This document shows, one piece after another, positions 36,603 to 49,786 of a stretch of 64,000 bases of DNA. Below the pieces are notes generated by a model. It saw only the letters and a program-made list of their open reading frames with translations, searched no databases and had not been told where the DNA came from. The position numbers and the translations under genes were made by a program. The stretch covers positions 1,934,501 to 1,998,500 of the forward strand of contig CALZFC010000045.1 of assembly GCA_945643635.1 (NCBI GenBank). Direction: 5' to 3'. The DNA is from Allodiplogaster sudhausi. Lineage: Eukaryota > Nematoda > Chromadorea > Rhabditida > Diplogasteridae. Each line of letters begins with the position of its first letter. Position 1 is the first letter of the stretch.

Positions 36603-39600
36603 TCACATCCACTATCTCTCGTTCTATGCAGGTACCGTCGAGCTTTCGAAATGTCTCCTCTTGAATACTCGGGAGTGAATCTCACGACACTTCTTCGTGC
36701 GAGGGGAGAGAGTTTTGAGACCAATGCTGAAATGCAGCAAATTGGTCAGTGACGATTCCTCGAGATGTGGTCAGATATTTGGCCTTAAAGGAGGCGAAAA
36801 CTCATTTTTTTTTGCTATAAGGATGATTCTGTGAATATGTCCGGATTGAGCTTGCGAAAGCATCAGCAAAAATTCAATTTACTAAACCAAAAGTTAGAGG
36901 AGTAATTTGCATCTGAAAAGAGTCGCCTAATCATGAGGGAAATATTAGTGATTTATACAGAACTTTAAATTTAACATTTGTCCCCTGACCAAATTACGGC
37001 CAAATAGGATTGACGAGCATATCATGACCGAAAAACGTGACATTTCGTCGTTCGGCCGTAAAAATGTCCGAAAAGCGTGAAATTTCGTCGTTCGGCCGTA
37101 AAATATATGCCGGCATATTCATGATTCACCAAATGGACGCAAACCGCCAATTTGAAATCGCCCAATCACACGCATGTTTTAAGAGAAAAGGTTTCGAAGC
37201 AAAGATCTTGGCAAATTGCCAATATCACGTTGCTAAAATGTACCGTACTATAAGATCGGCCATTTCGTGCTAGGAGTTTCCTAGTTTAAGCCTCCTTTAA
37301 CAGTAAATATCGTATGTAGCTCGTTCATTTATACCCATTAAAATATGCACACATGAAGAGGAGCTTACTGTCCTTCACAACTTTATTAGTTTTATTGATG
37401 AAAGAGAAAGTGCAACGCTATTATTGGCGAAAATTAAAAAAAGAAGCATAATTTATTTTTATTAATTTTAGTATTTAAATTATTTCTGTTTAGCCGTTGT
37501 GCTGAACTCTCTTCTGGGCAGAAAAGGCGTTGTGGACAAGCTGAGTGACTACTGGGATGTTGCGACATTCTTTGAGGTTTTTATTTTCTTCGTGGACTTC
37601 TTTGTCTCAAAAAGGACCTTTACGTATTTAAATTATTCAATATCATAGTATTTAAACAATTCAATTTCATATTAAGAGAGCATGTCAGTATCAAGGCCTG
37701 CCCTAGGAATTTTTTTTTGAGTTTGTTCATGAAAATTGGTTATAGTATACAACTCGACGTGGCCAACAAAATAGGCTATATTTGGAACTTGAAAAAAATT
37801 TTCCGCGCGGGACCCGATGCAGTAATGTTATAATTTTCACTTGTCATAACTCGCTTAAAACATATAGTTAGACAACCATCGAGGTATCGTTGGATAGCTT
37901 TTTTAAGGGGCTTTAATTTTCATGTTGATGATGTTTTCATAAAATTTCATTTTGACCCTAAAATACGGCCCTGAATTTTTTCAAAGGCGGTTTTTGGCCA
38001 ACTTAAGTATTTTATGCACATTTCTACAACACGACACCTACATATTCTTAAAGCGCTTGAAATTTGCTACAATATATGTCTCTTTCAAAAGAATTGAAGG
38101 TCCCGGACTATGGTTCCCAAACGCTTGAACATGATCCTGTGTAAACTGTAACACCGTGCAAGCGCATTCTTCGATCCATAACTGCGCTCAATGTCAGTAT
38201 TACAAAATCGTAAGTATATCATCTAAGAGCTCTTACAAAGATCTTCAAATGTTACATACATTATTTTATTGAAAAGTTTTAATTTATATGGGAGATTTCG
38301 TTAAGTACAATTAGAAGGCTTAAAAAACTACTTTAAAAACATTTTCGCCTGTCGAAACATACATCATAATCAAGAGGATGAAATTTCTTACAAGATGATT
38401 CCCTTTCAATGGAATTCCATGCATATGATCTTTTGATATAAACCATAAGAGTAGGATAACAAGGCAAAAAAAAAATATGGAAAAAGTGTAGCAAAAAATT
38501 ATTGGAATATTCTAATTCGAATAAACTAAAATGTGAATTCCTGGGCGAAATGACAGCGACGCTACAGGCAGTACTTTTATGATTTATAACAAAAGATCGT
38601 ATGCATGGAATTCCATTGAAAGGGGTTCATCTCGTAGCAAATTTCATCCTTTTTCTTATGATGTATGTTTCGACAGGCGAAAATGTTTTTAATGTAGTTT
38701 TTTAAGCCTTCTAATTGTACTTAACGAAATTTCCCATATAAATTAAAACTTTTCAATAAAATAATGTATGTAACATTTGAAGATCTTTGTGAGAGCTCTT
38801 AGATGATATACTTACGATTTTGTAATATTGACATTGAGCGCAGTTATGGATCGAAGAATGCGCTTGCACGGTGTTACAGTTTACACAGGATCATGTTCAA
38901 GCGTTTGGGAACCATAGTCCGGGACCTTCAATTCTTTTGAAAGAGACATATATTGTAGCAAATTTCAAGCGCTTTAAGAATATGTAGGTGCCGTGTTGTA
39001 GAAATGAGCATAAAATACTTAAGTTGGCCAAAAACCGCCTTCGAAAAAATTCAGGGCCGCATTTTAGGGTCAAAATGAAATTTTATGAAAACATCATCAA
39101 CATGAAAATTAAAGCCCCTTAAAAAGCTATCCAACGATACCTCGATGGTAGTCTAACTATATGTTTTAAGCGAGTTATGACAAGTGAAAATTATAACATT
39201 ACTGCACCGAGTCCCGCGCGGAAATTTTTTTTCAAGTTTGAAATATAGCCTATTTTGTTGGCCACGTCGAGCTGTATACTGTAACCAATTTTCATGAACA
39301 AACAGGAAAAAAAATTCCTAGGGCAGGTCATAATAGGGCCCTGCTCGAGTCTTAAGGACATCCTGTCTTAATGTTATTCTTCAGGTCTCCGTACTCGCCG
39401 AGGACTACGCGAAAGCATGCCAAGCTGCCCTGAGGATGACTATGTTGAAACCGCCTAGCTGGTGTGAACTTTATTGTCTTTTTCCCTATTCAATCGTCTA
39501 GCAGAGCCATATTAATTATTTCCTAATTATATTAACTTCAATGAAAACTAGAAATTCCTTCCTGCCAGGTTTCTCAAATCTACGATGGAGAATATCAAAT

Positions 39601-40408
39601 TAATCAACCGCTGCTCAGCAACTCAATCTCCTGTATGGCTCTTTTAATTTATTGAAATTATTTATTGTTTATTCAATGCCCAATACTTCCATTTTCGAAA
39701 CCATATTTTATTCTCTATCAATGAGGATGGATATTTTAAAGGTAGAGAAGGAGAAACAGCAGTACTTCTTCTGGACGGAATTCCTGATGGAGGCGTGTGG
39801 AATGGAAGAGAACAAGACGTGCCCTCGCTTCCCGGTTCTCATTCAGGAGGTCACCAAGGTATGACTGCACTTTCTTCCAGCTCTTCCTTTACACTTCCGA
39901 TTCTTATCAGCGTTTAATTAGACTGTGAGATTACACTTATTAATGAAATTTCATATTGGCGTTTTACACACAATGTTTTGACAATAGACGGCATTTTGCG
40001 CCTCGTTTTTCCTCTCTTTTTCTATCATTCTTTCATTCTCTCTCTCTCTTTCTCTTTCCCTCTCCGTCTACCCATCTTTTTCGTATTACTTCCACCTCCC
40101 TTGCTTATGTTCTATGATTCCTTTCTCCTGTATTAGACAACATGCCCAGTCTACCATCTGTTTGTCCAGCCTTCGCGAGCTAAGTTTATGGGCAGCAAAG
40201 ATAAGCGTTCGGCTTAATCGTGCATTTTGTTGTCGTACTCTTTGTAGTCAAAAAGTTGCCTCTTCCATGCTATTTTCTTTTTCACTCTGCCCTTCACCTC
40301 AGCTGTCTCCTTTATAATAAGTGCCCAAATTTTCTGTTTTTATGTTCTTGAAGAGTCCAATTGTCCGCAGATATTGTTATCAGTTCAACAGTACTCCAGG
40401 AATGAACA

Positions 40409-40448
<40 letters not shown>

Positions 40449-40846
40449 AGGAGGCAAAAAGAGACGAATGTCAAAAAGTGTCTATCATCCAATGACAACC
40501 CGTATCAGCGGCGTAATCCGGCTGTTCTCTAATATTCTCTTGTTGTTTGCTATTTACTCGGAACAAATTATTTTTGCTCTTTAAATGATGACGATCAGTA
40601 ATGCAATATTATCAAAGCGCCAGAAGAACCTCTTTTACTTTTCGAAGTTGATCTTAGCTCTTTTCTGGCTAACTTATTCTACCCAGAAGATTATTCTTTA
40701 AGAAGTTATCACCACATTTGCTCTTACAGTGCACGGTGCATTCTCTGAATGTTCCATCAGACATCTACATCAAATCAATTACCCCACCTCCCCCGCTCGT
40801 GTCTCTCTTTCAGACTGTCTCCGCACTGTATTCTCTCACTATTTTA

Positions 40847-40883
<37 letters not shown>

Positions 40884-43800
40884 TGTCTCTCTCTCTCTAT
40901 CTCTGACTCTTACGCCCTCCCTCTCTTTCCCTTTCTCTCGTTAAATTTAAATGTTTTCCTTTTTATCTGCTCAGCACTATCAGTTCCACTCGTACTACGC
41001 TCTTCAGCGCTTTATGGCATTTATTAATCTCATTTGAGAAGCCGTAAATATATTGTTGCAGCCTTTCACCAAATGTCCAATTAAAATTTTAGCTCTGAAG
41101 GCAATTTACTATTTTTGTTGGCTATTCTAACATATTTGACACTTTCAGCAATTTACGCCGTCGTACCTCACGATGAACACCCAAGAGGGTTCGGCAATCC
41201 TCTCGCATGTTTTAGAGAAGCATCCACACACAAGGACGTCGACTCCGGGTTTGCAAATAGATTTTGTTGAATATTTAATTTGTTTATTTTATATTTACTT
41301 TTTTATCGCATACTTTATTTGTTGGAAAGAAACTTCATATAGTCTTTCCTAACTATTTATGGTTTGTAGCGTACACGAGCTATAATTAGTTCCTTCTAGG
41401 TGTCAGTCAATCCGTATTTGGAATATTGCCCGTATTAAACGAAAATTTCACTATTAATATCTTTCAAAGTATCACAAGGAACGTTCAGCTCTCGGCATCC
41501 ACAGATGGCACTTCAACACTCAGAACATTAAAGCAGTCTCGGCCTCTAAGCGTGATGACAGGTATGTAAGTAAATGAAAAGGAGGAAATATGTATGTGTG
41601 TGCATGTATGGATATGTATGAAACAAATATGAATATTGCCATAAATGAATACAATTAATTTTAAGAAGGGTTATCTCGTGTTAAAATATGGATTCTTCTT
41701 TAGATCGATGTTTCTCTATGTCTACGAGAATTCAGATGATTTTAATCTCGTCTTTCCGACTGCTGCGCACTGTGCAAAGTCAGTGAAATTTTCTCTAATA
41801 AAATGTCCTCTCACTTATATATTTTCACCCTAATTATATTCAATTTTTTAAATTATTAATTTTAACAATAATTTTGGTGTGATTTCGAGAGTTTTCATCT
41901 CGAAAGATATCTTCCAGGGTGATGGAAATGCTTCTGAGCATGACAGCAGCGAATGGAGAGTCGAATTCAACGAAGATGTTGTCATTTGACTTTGAGAAGA
42001 CCGGGGTGCGTGGATCTTTGTGCCTTTTGGCCATACAAAATATTGCTATGTATGTCCATTTTATCTTCAAATATGCTGACTGTGTACCAAGCATTATAGA
42101 ACTCTTCAGTGGACTCTCAAAATCGAATTTAGAGTGCGAGCAATGCCTGCAAATAAACAGCACAATTGGGAACGAAATAATTATTTTTTAAATAATATTT
42201 CTCTCTCTTGTAGATGTCATTTGAATACGAGTACGACAAGAACAACGAGCGGGTCGTTCTGGGCAAGGGCACATACGGAACCGTTTACGCGGGCAGAGAC
42301 ACGAACACACAGAGGCAGATCGTTGTCAAGGAGGTCACCGTCAAGTGCGCCGAAGAGGTACGGTAGGCGATGGCATTCGCTCTGAGACCTTGTGCTAGAG
42401 GCGTCCGCAACTCTTGCAATGTGCAGGTGCAACCGCTGATGGAAGAGATTCAACTGCATTCTACGCTGTCACACCAGAATATTGTGCAGTACCTGGGATG
42501 CCACTTGGAACGAGACAAATACGGCGTTAGTTAGGCGATCATTATATACGATATCTCGATTCCCATGGTGAAGAAGGGAAAAAAGAGGAAACAAATTGAT
42601 TTTATTACAAAATCTTAGGTGGGCCAGGACGTCTTCCTAATTTTCATGGAGCATGTCCCAGGCGGGTCGCTTTCGTCACTACTGAGGTATTGGGTTTAGA
42701 GCCATTCTGTAACGTATGTTCATACATACATAGGAATGTATGTACATAAGTAGAAAACAAAACAAAACAATAACTGAATTATACACTTATTCAGGAGCAA
42801 ATGGGGTCCGCTGGCCGAGGGAGTCATCGTACTCTATGCCAGACAGATTCTCAACGGACTGCGGTAACGGAGATTTGTTCCTAGAATTATTAATTTAAAT
42901 GTTATAAAATAATTTTCTTGCCGACGTAAGTCTTGTGGCGTTTCAGTTATCTTCACGAGCAGAAGATTGTCCATCGCGATATCAAGGGCGATAATGTGCT
43001 GGTGAATACGTATTCTGGCGTCTGCAAGATCTCCGACTTTGGCACTTGTAAGAGGCTGGCCGGGCTCAATCCTGTCACCGACTCTTTCACTGGTTCGTAC
43101 GGGTTGAGGACGGGCTGTGAGAGGAGGGAATGAGAAGAAGTAAGAAGAAGAAGAAGTAATTGGTGAATATCAATTGAATGAATTAATATTAATTTGATAA
43201 CGAAGCTGACAATTCAGGAACGCTCGTGTACATGGCACCTGAGGTGATCGACCACGGTCAACGAGGATACGGAGCGCCTGCCGATGTCTGGAGCTTTGGC
43301 TGCACTCTCGTTGAGATGGCCACGGGGAAACCGCCGTTTGTCGAGGTTTGCACCATGATTACTCTTCTATTCAATCTAAAACTTTTCTTTTATTATGGAA
43401 AATATAATAAAGAAAATAAATTGTTCTCTTGAGCTGAGCTCTCCGCAAGCAGCGATGTTCCGTGTCGGAATGTTCAAGTCGCACCCGCCGATTCCCGAGC
43501 ACCTTTCTGACAAGTGCAAGAATTTTATACGACGGTACGAAATCTCATACTTTGTTGACATGCTTGTTGACATGTTTCACGTAAACACAAGAAAATGGCC
43601 GTCTTCTGAATCACTCCGAAACAGGAAGGAGGAAAGCGTAGAAGAGAAAATGACGATTGCATACAATGCCCACTCATCTTTTCGATCGCCAGTGGCATAT
43701 GTATGTATATTAAAAACAATAGTTGCCGTTGCTTTTAATTTTATTTATATTGAATGTTTCTTCGCGATGAAATAAAATATATGAGACTTCATTAATTTTC

Positions 43801-46800
43801 AGCTGTTTCATCGCCAACGTCACGACGCGTCCAACGGCAGAGCAGCTGGCGCAGGACGTATTTCTTCATGCCACACCGCCGTATGTTTCTCTCTCTCTTT
43901 CTCCCTCTCACTCTCTTGTCCTAGACAGACCTCTCACTCCCTCTTTCTGTCTTGACTCTCTTTGCTTTTAACTCTATCCAGTTTATCCGTGTGATGTTTT
44001 TTTTAATTGAATTGTTTTTGTCTGTTCAGTGCAGAGCAGGTGCACGAGAACTCTCACTGTTATTCTTGCTGTCTCTCTCTCTCACTCTCTCTTTCTCTCT
44101 CTCTCCATGTCTTGACTCTTTTTGTTTGCACTCTATCCCATTTAATCGTGGAATGGAATTTATAATAGAATTTTCCGTTTGTTCAGTGCTCGTGCGGGCT
44201 CGATGACAAAGGCACAAGTCGAGACAGCCAAGCAGGCGCGGGGTGAGGAAACTTCTACAATTCAACTTTGATCTTTGACAAAGGCTTTCTTCAGTCAAAC
44301 TATTTTTCTTCCAATTTCGTGCCCCCAGAAATGCTTCGTTCGACGTCGCACATTGGCGGGATGGGAGTGAGCGAGCGGAAGAGTGCGCCCATCACGATTG
44401 GTCCTTCCACTTCTACCGTACCCCGTGGTGCGACCAACGACGACGATTCGAACACGGCGGAAGGAGTGGACTCGGCCACGGTACGCGCGACGGACACGGC
44501 GCCGAGCAGGCCGAACGGCCGCAAGGCATCCGGCTCCGGCAAGCTCAAACTGCTCATCGATCCTGCGCGGTTCGACTTTTTATGTGTAACTTTTTTTTTC
44601 AAAATAATTTTTTGGTCTCTTCATTCTATACGATATGATTATATAAAATTTAATTTTTGAAACAATAATTTTGGTGTTATTTGAATACTGTAGGGCACGT
44701 ACCTACTCGACGACAGCGAGTGGCTACGGCGGGACGGAGTACTCGAACAGCTCGGCCTCCCTCCTCGCCGGCGGCTGCAGCAGCTCGGGCAGCTCTGTCA
44801 TGCACCTCTCGCAGCCCTCTTCCCCTCTCACCGACGACCTCATCCTCCTTCATCATCAGCATCCACTCACGGCCAGCCCCTCCTCGGTCACATCGCCACT
44901 ATGTCAGCGAACTCTTTTTTTAAGAATCAACTTTTTTGTCACCTTTTTAAAACTGCTTTTAAAATAATAAATTTTCCCCAAGTATTTTGTCCTCTTCCTT
45001 TCTTCTTACTGGCTGTCTGTTTGTGCAAATGAATCACCTCCTCCTTCATTGGGAATGACGCCCCAGGCTTCTATAGAAAATGCGGTGATAAATGACATGG
45101 CATATAAATTGTTGATATGAATATATGTAAACAAGTCACAGGCCATGTCATCATGCATATCATGCATGAATGATGTGGCCTGAACTGACCCGGCCAGACC
45201 AAATTGGATAAGTTCGCTTGCTCTATTGTGGGGGGGGGGGGGTTCTAAGGGGGGGGGGACTCCTTCTCCCGCTGAAGCAAAGGTCGTAATGACGCGTTTG
45301 CATTAGCGACATTTTTTTGTAGTCGCGACTCTATCGTGTGTTGAAGCTTGCGCACTTCCGCCGGCAGGCTCTTTCCCTATTCCATACTCTCTCACTCATT
45401 CTCACTCTCTTTCTCTCTCTCACTATCTCTCTCACCCTCCCTCTCTATGTCTTCCCGTCTTCTCCGCTTTTTCTCTCTCTTTCTCCCTTCTTTTTCTCTG
45501 GCCGTCTCCCTGAACAGGTGAGTTTATGACTTACATATCTGTTCATAGAATTTGTTACTGCTTTTGTGATTAACGCTATTCCAACTTTTTCTTCCTGCAA
45601 CTTTTAGGACCTTCTGAAGAAAATGATGTTACCGCTGTCAAGTGGAGTAGTAGAGTGGGAAATACAAGGCTGAGGCCCAATTTTTGTAGTGGCCTTTGCT
45701 AAGATATTAATGGCCTCCCTTTTGAGCTTTGAAACCGTGTCTCTTTCTTTGTATCTCTTATCCATTTCTCAACTATCCCACCTTCCCTCCTCTTTCTTTC
45801 TCCACTCCCCTCTCTTTCTCTGTCTCCTCCTCTCTCTCTCCACTCCCCTCTTTTTCTCTGTCTTCTCCTCTCTCTCTTCACCATCTCTTTAGTCTCTGCT
45901 GGTGCCTCCCCTGCTTCTCTGCTGAATCGCTCTGTCTCAGACGAGAGTGGCATGAGTGGACGCTTCTTCATGCTGAGGAAGGACTCGGAGCGACGTCACA
46001 CTCTCGTCACGTTCATCCAAGAACACGCTGATCATGTTGGTCTTGAGAGGAATTCAGAGGGTACTGTAGATGAATAAGGCGAGATTAAGAAGTTAGAAGA
46101 GAAGAGGGACAATAGAGAGAGAGAGAGAAAGAGAGAGTAGAGTGAATGAAAAAATACAGATCGTGGATGAATGGCTACGCCACTTGGCTTCTTCTGGCGA
46201 CGTGCAAGGCAAGCTCGTCGTGCAGAGAGAGATGCTCGAGGCAAGTTCACTTTTATTTATTCACTCTTTTTCATTCGCTAGAGAATTGCCTTATTAGGTT
46301 ATTTTAAACGCGACAGTATTTTGTTTTTTTTTATTCTTAATTTGTATTTAGTTATTTTCACTTTATAGCTTTTTCGACTGTGCTTTAGTTCTAAACAAAT
46401 TTAGAAGAGATAAAACAGGAAAATTAATCTTGGTTGTGCAGGCGATCCTAGACGGAATGCGCGCGTACATCGTGCGGAAGGAGATCGCGCCCCTCCAGGC
46501 GGCCATCCACGGCATTCGAAGCCAGCTCGACTTTGATCTCGCATTCATCTCACAGGTACCCGAGACTCTTTCTTTACTTGGGATTACGCCTGAAGCCATA
46601 ACCATTGGGCTTTTGAAAGATTCCTCTTGCGAAAGGTCCCCCCCCCAGAAAGTTTTCCCAACATGTTCGCAGAAGAGAATGATCTCATTCTGCAGATCAA
46701 CATCGCGTTGTACACCTTCTCTGACGTGGTGCAGCCGGTGCTTCGACAGCTGGTCATCAAGCCGCACTGGATGTTTGCCCTCGACAGCCTCGTCCGCAAC

Positions 46801-48512
46801 GCCGTCCAGGCTGCCGTCTCCATCATCAACCCGGACATGAGCGCCATTCTCCAAGTGAGTCTCTCTCTCTACCTCTCCCTTTCTGTCTCGCTGTCTCGTT
46901 CTTTCTAGTCTCTCTTGTATATCTTTCTCTATGCAGGTACAAGACTCATCGTCTGATCAGCAACAGGGCCGCGCTGGCCGTCTCTCTCGTGAGAGTGTCT
47001 CCGAGAGTGGCGAGCACGATGGCGACAGCACTTCCGGTGTTGGCGCCACGGGCGCGAGCCTCGGCCCTCTCGGGAATCTTCAGGTCAGAGCTCTCAAAGA
47101 TCAAGGGAGAAGTGGGACAGGACTTGCCGTAAATCAATAATTTTAGAAACAAGATTACAACCTATTCTTATTTCTGACGATCCATACTTTGATAAAAGAT
47201 TTTAATATTTATACTAATATTTTATTTTGCCATGTTTGTAGGGTACTTGCAACAGTCGACCACCGTCTGTCTCTACGCAACGCGAGGAGAGAAGAACACT
47301 GAAACTGTTACAGGTTATCGTCGTTTTATTATTATCTTTTATAACACTATGTCGGTCATTCTTCAAGTACGTACATACATGAGTAGCCTTCATATCCTTC
47401 TTTTTCTACAGAAAATTTTTGTCAGACGACGAACCAAGTGAGCCTGTTATGTTTGAGGAGGAGAACCAGCATCTGCTGAGCGAGCTGCTGGAGAGCGAGC
47501 GGCGAATGTCGGAGGCGCTGGCCGCGTCGCTCGACCGCAACCGCGCCTGCTTGGCCCGGCTGCGTCTTCCCACTGCGCCCATTCAACGGCCAATGCTCAC
47601 ATCCAACAATTCGGGTTAGAAAAAAAAATTTAAATCATTTTTCTCATTTTATTAATATTTGCTAGCTAAAGTCCGTCGCAAAATTGATCTATTCTCTACA
47701 ATCATTCAGATTCACCGTCTCATCCACAGCCGCCGCAGCCATTTGCTTCCACTCCGGGTGGCTCCTCTTCGACGTCTTCTTCGCTAAGAGAGCTCAGACA
47801 TCGCGAGGAGCTCGCCAGGTACCGTACTCTGGGACAAATGACATAGTACCAAGATCCTGGGCGGGACTGTACATGACGATAACATTATCTTAACTATATA
47901 TTTAAAGATTTTTTTTTACATACATCCAAAAAGGTAATGAATCTCTCGCTCAGCTGGCTCCGTTCGCTGGACGTCGATCCAAGGTCGATCAACCTGATCC
48001 TGGGCGAAGAATACACGAAGCAAGATCTGCTTGAGCTCTGCTCTAGACAAGAACTCCTTGACATTGGAATTCCGTAAGTTTTTGTTTCCTGTAATTTTAG
48101 AGCATTATTATTATTACTATTATTTTTTTAATTAACAAAAAAAATAAGTGGAATAAAAGGCGAGAATTTCAGAGGAGGCGTGAGTTGCCGAATCTGGCGT
48201 GCGGTATGTGAATGGCGCGATCGGGCGCAGCTCGTGCGAACGGGCAGAAACGGCTTCGCCGGCACGAGTCCAGCACCACCCCTCAGGTTGGCAATCAAAA
48301 CTAACATTTATTCCTTCCTTTCATCTATTACTGATTTACATTAACACTTCATTTAGACAGCATTTACCCATTTCGCCATGTTTTCAGACACAATTTTGTG
48401 TGAATCCAGGTCCCGCGACGACAGCCTCGAGGACTACCACTCGAGTGTCGCTGACGAGCTCTACACCTACACGGAGCTGTCGCCCAAGGCAGAGCACAAC
48501 CACCACCACTAA
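32938..48512 (+). CDS. nsy-1: ASK1-type MAP kinase kinase kinase (MAP3K5/NSY-1 family)
   Basis: A 41-exon model totals 4779 nt in one frame (about 1592 residues). Exons include 32938-33141, 33703-33826, 36323-36493, 42214-42357, 42947-43092, 43218-43345, 46696-46854 and 48410-48512. The Ala-rich first exon has no ATG, so the start lies upstream. The N-terminal regulatory region contains [20 protein letters not shown] and AGRIYKDRF. The kinase domain spans about residues 675-930: [11 protein letters not shown] (691), Lys 713, HRDIKGDN (810), DFGT (831), the activation-loop [10 protein letters not shown] and KPPFVE. Then come [21 protein letters not shown], a coiled coil and a SAM domain from about 1481 ([10 protein letters not shown]). 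The tail is HNHHH. ASK kinases phosphorylate MAP2Ks upstream of p38/JNK in stress signalling; all catalytic residues are present. The exact ends of the exon at 47242-47366 (or 47313) are the least certain. Confidence 0.93.
34270..34309. repeat. Perfect 18-bp hairpin in a MAP3K intron
   Basis: CGGCAGCTTTTACGGAAT is followed by GGTG and its exact reverse complement. The fragment AGCTTTTACGG also occurs once more directly upstream. It lies in the intron between 33826 and 34690. It could be a degenerate small inverted-repeat insertion; the stem is short for a pre-miRNA. Confidence 0.75.
35188..35293 (+). other. GC-AG intron in the MAP3K gene
   Basis: The exon ends GCGAG and the intron begins GCCAGT. 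No GT donor gives the required phase 2. With the GC donor the product reads [20 protein letters not shown], which lines up with the conserved segment of ASK kinases. The acceptor is TTTTTTTAG. Confidence 0.65.
37024..37103. repeat. 40-bp tandem duplication in a MAP3K intron
   Basis: Two adjacent 40-bp units, 37024-37063 and 37064-37103, both contain GAAATTTCGTCGTTCGGCCG or a one-base variant. They differ at about 3 positions. The complementary word TTACGGCC also occurs just upstream near 36993. Confidence 0.8.
37697..39327. mobile_element. 1.63 kb palindromic element in a MAP3K intron
   Basis: The left arm, 37697-38453, begins CCTGCCCTAGGAATTTTTTT. Its inverted copy is 38571-39327, ending AAAAAAATTCCTAGGGCAGG. 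Each arm is about 757 bp. The arms match over their whole length with scattered substitutions and small indels, and a spacer of about 117 bp lies between them. No transposase is encoded. Non-autonomous palindromic elements of this style are known in nematode genomes. The element sits between the exons 37494-37576 and 39385-39461. The transcript would fold into a very long double-stranded hairpin. No clear target duplication was found. Confidence 0.9.
46241..46441 (+). other. GC-AG intron with consensus GAG|GCAAGT donor
   Basis: The exon ends ATGCTCGAG and the intron starts GCAAGT, the textbook GC-donor consensus. The next exon begins after TTGTGCAG at 46442. Both flanking exons are in phase 0 and encode conserved ASK C-terminal sequence (LVVQREMLE | [10 protein letters not shown]). 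No nearby GT donor keeps the frame. Confidence 0.8.
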
Positions 48513-49142
48513 TTCTTTCTCTCTCTTTGCTGAATTTGTATCTTTATTATTAGTGCTGTAGCCATTGCATGAGCTCTGTAAATAAGTTGCCATTTCTTTC
48601 CAATATCATAATTCAGCGTTTACCTCACTGAAGACATGTATACGTTGTACGGTGGAATTGATGAACTCTTTACCCATTTCTCACGTTGTGCTTATCAACC
48701 AATTTCATGTTCTAGTCAACTGTTTTTCTCGCTTTTGCTAGATTTTTTTTCCTCTTTCAAAACTTTTTTTTATTCTCTCTGTGTCTCCCTCTTAATCTCC
48801 TCATCTAAATGCAGTATCTCATCTTCTTTCTCCCCTCTAAATTATGCATATATCTCCCTCTCTGTCATGCATTTTCCGGGTTTCCCTTTTTTTGCTGGTT
48901 CGTTCAACTCCTTTTATAACCATTGTAGCATTACCATTAGTCTTCCTTGAACGATGTAAACTATTACTGATTTGCTGACAAAAAAAATCTTTTCGATTTG
49001 TGCAGCCTCGAACAGATCGAAAGAGAACGTCAAAGAGTATGGGATTTATACCTATTCACATGATAACATGTTTTGTTGTTTTCAAGGAGGACGATCTAAC
49101 AGTTGGGTGCTATCCTACATGGGAGGGGCATAATTTTACATT
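48513..49142. other. 3' flank of the MAP3K gene
   Basis: AT-rich 3' untranslated and intergenic sequence after the TAA. No second coding exon was found. No canonical AATAAA lies within the first few hundred bases, so the polyadenylation site is not assigned. Confidence 0.5.
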
Positions 49143-49786
49143 CTAGAACCGCGCTGTTACCAAACTTATGGATTTTCTGCATTCACAAAGATGTGTGTGA
49201 ATCAGAAAATAAAAATAAAATGCTAGAACAAATTACTAATTATCGAAAACTTTCAGCATAAATGGATACATAGTTATTCTATTTCTGCAAAAGCACGTAA
49301 AAAATAAGGAGAATAGTTTAATAAAGGAGAGTAAAATTCAGTTTATCCTAGCGTATGTTATCATAATCTATTTAATGTGTTACAATTGTGCATCCTTTCA
49401 AGTGCAATATTGGAATTAATTAACAGTATGATTGCAATCCGTTCGAGACGTCTAATTATATAAATTTACGGAATGCATTCATTTGATTAGAATTCTCGAA
49501 CAGAATGCAATCATACTGTAAAAAATTCTGATTTAGCACTTGAATGGATATACATTTGCAACACATTATATAATTTTTTTAAATTATTGTTAACGATTTC
49601 TGAATTTAGCTTTTCCTTATTACACTATTCTTTTTATTTTTTATGCGCTGTTGTAGAAATAGTGAAACAATCCGCTTTTATGCTAACATTTTTTCAATAA
49701 TTAGTTATTTGTTCTAGCAATTTATGTTTCTGAATTGCACACTAAAAACACATTGAATTAAAAGTTAGCGCAGAATGCCGTTCTAG
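49143..49786. mobile_element. 644-bp imperfect palindromic element
   Basis: The sequence folds on itself about a centre near 49470. Left segments such as GCTAGAACAAATTACTAATT, TTTCAAGTGCAATA and CAGTATGATTGCAATC recur as reverse complements on the right (AATTAGTTATTTGTTCTAGC, TAGCACTTGAA, GAATGCAATCATACTG). The outer ends are CTAGAAC...GTTCTAG. The arms are clearly diverged, more than those of the intronic palindrome at 37697. It is probably an old non-autonomous MITE-like insertion. No coding capacity. Confidence 0.8.

Noticed and set aside
44026..44298. Alternative MAP3K exon starting after TCTGTTCAG near 44031
   Set aside because: A duplicated acceptor-like segment exists there, but the copy ending at 44186 gives the frame that continues into 44187-44242 and 44329 without stops.
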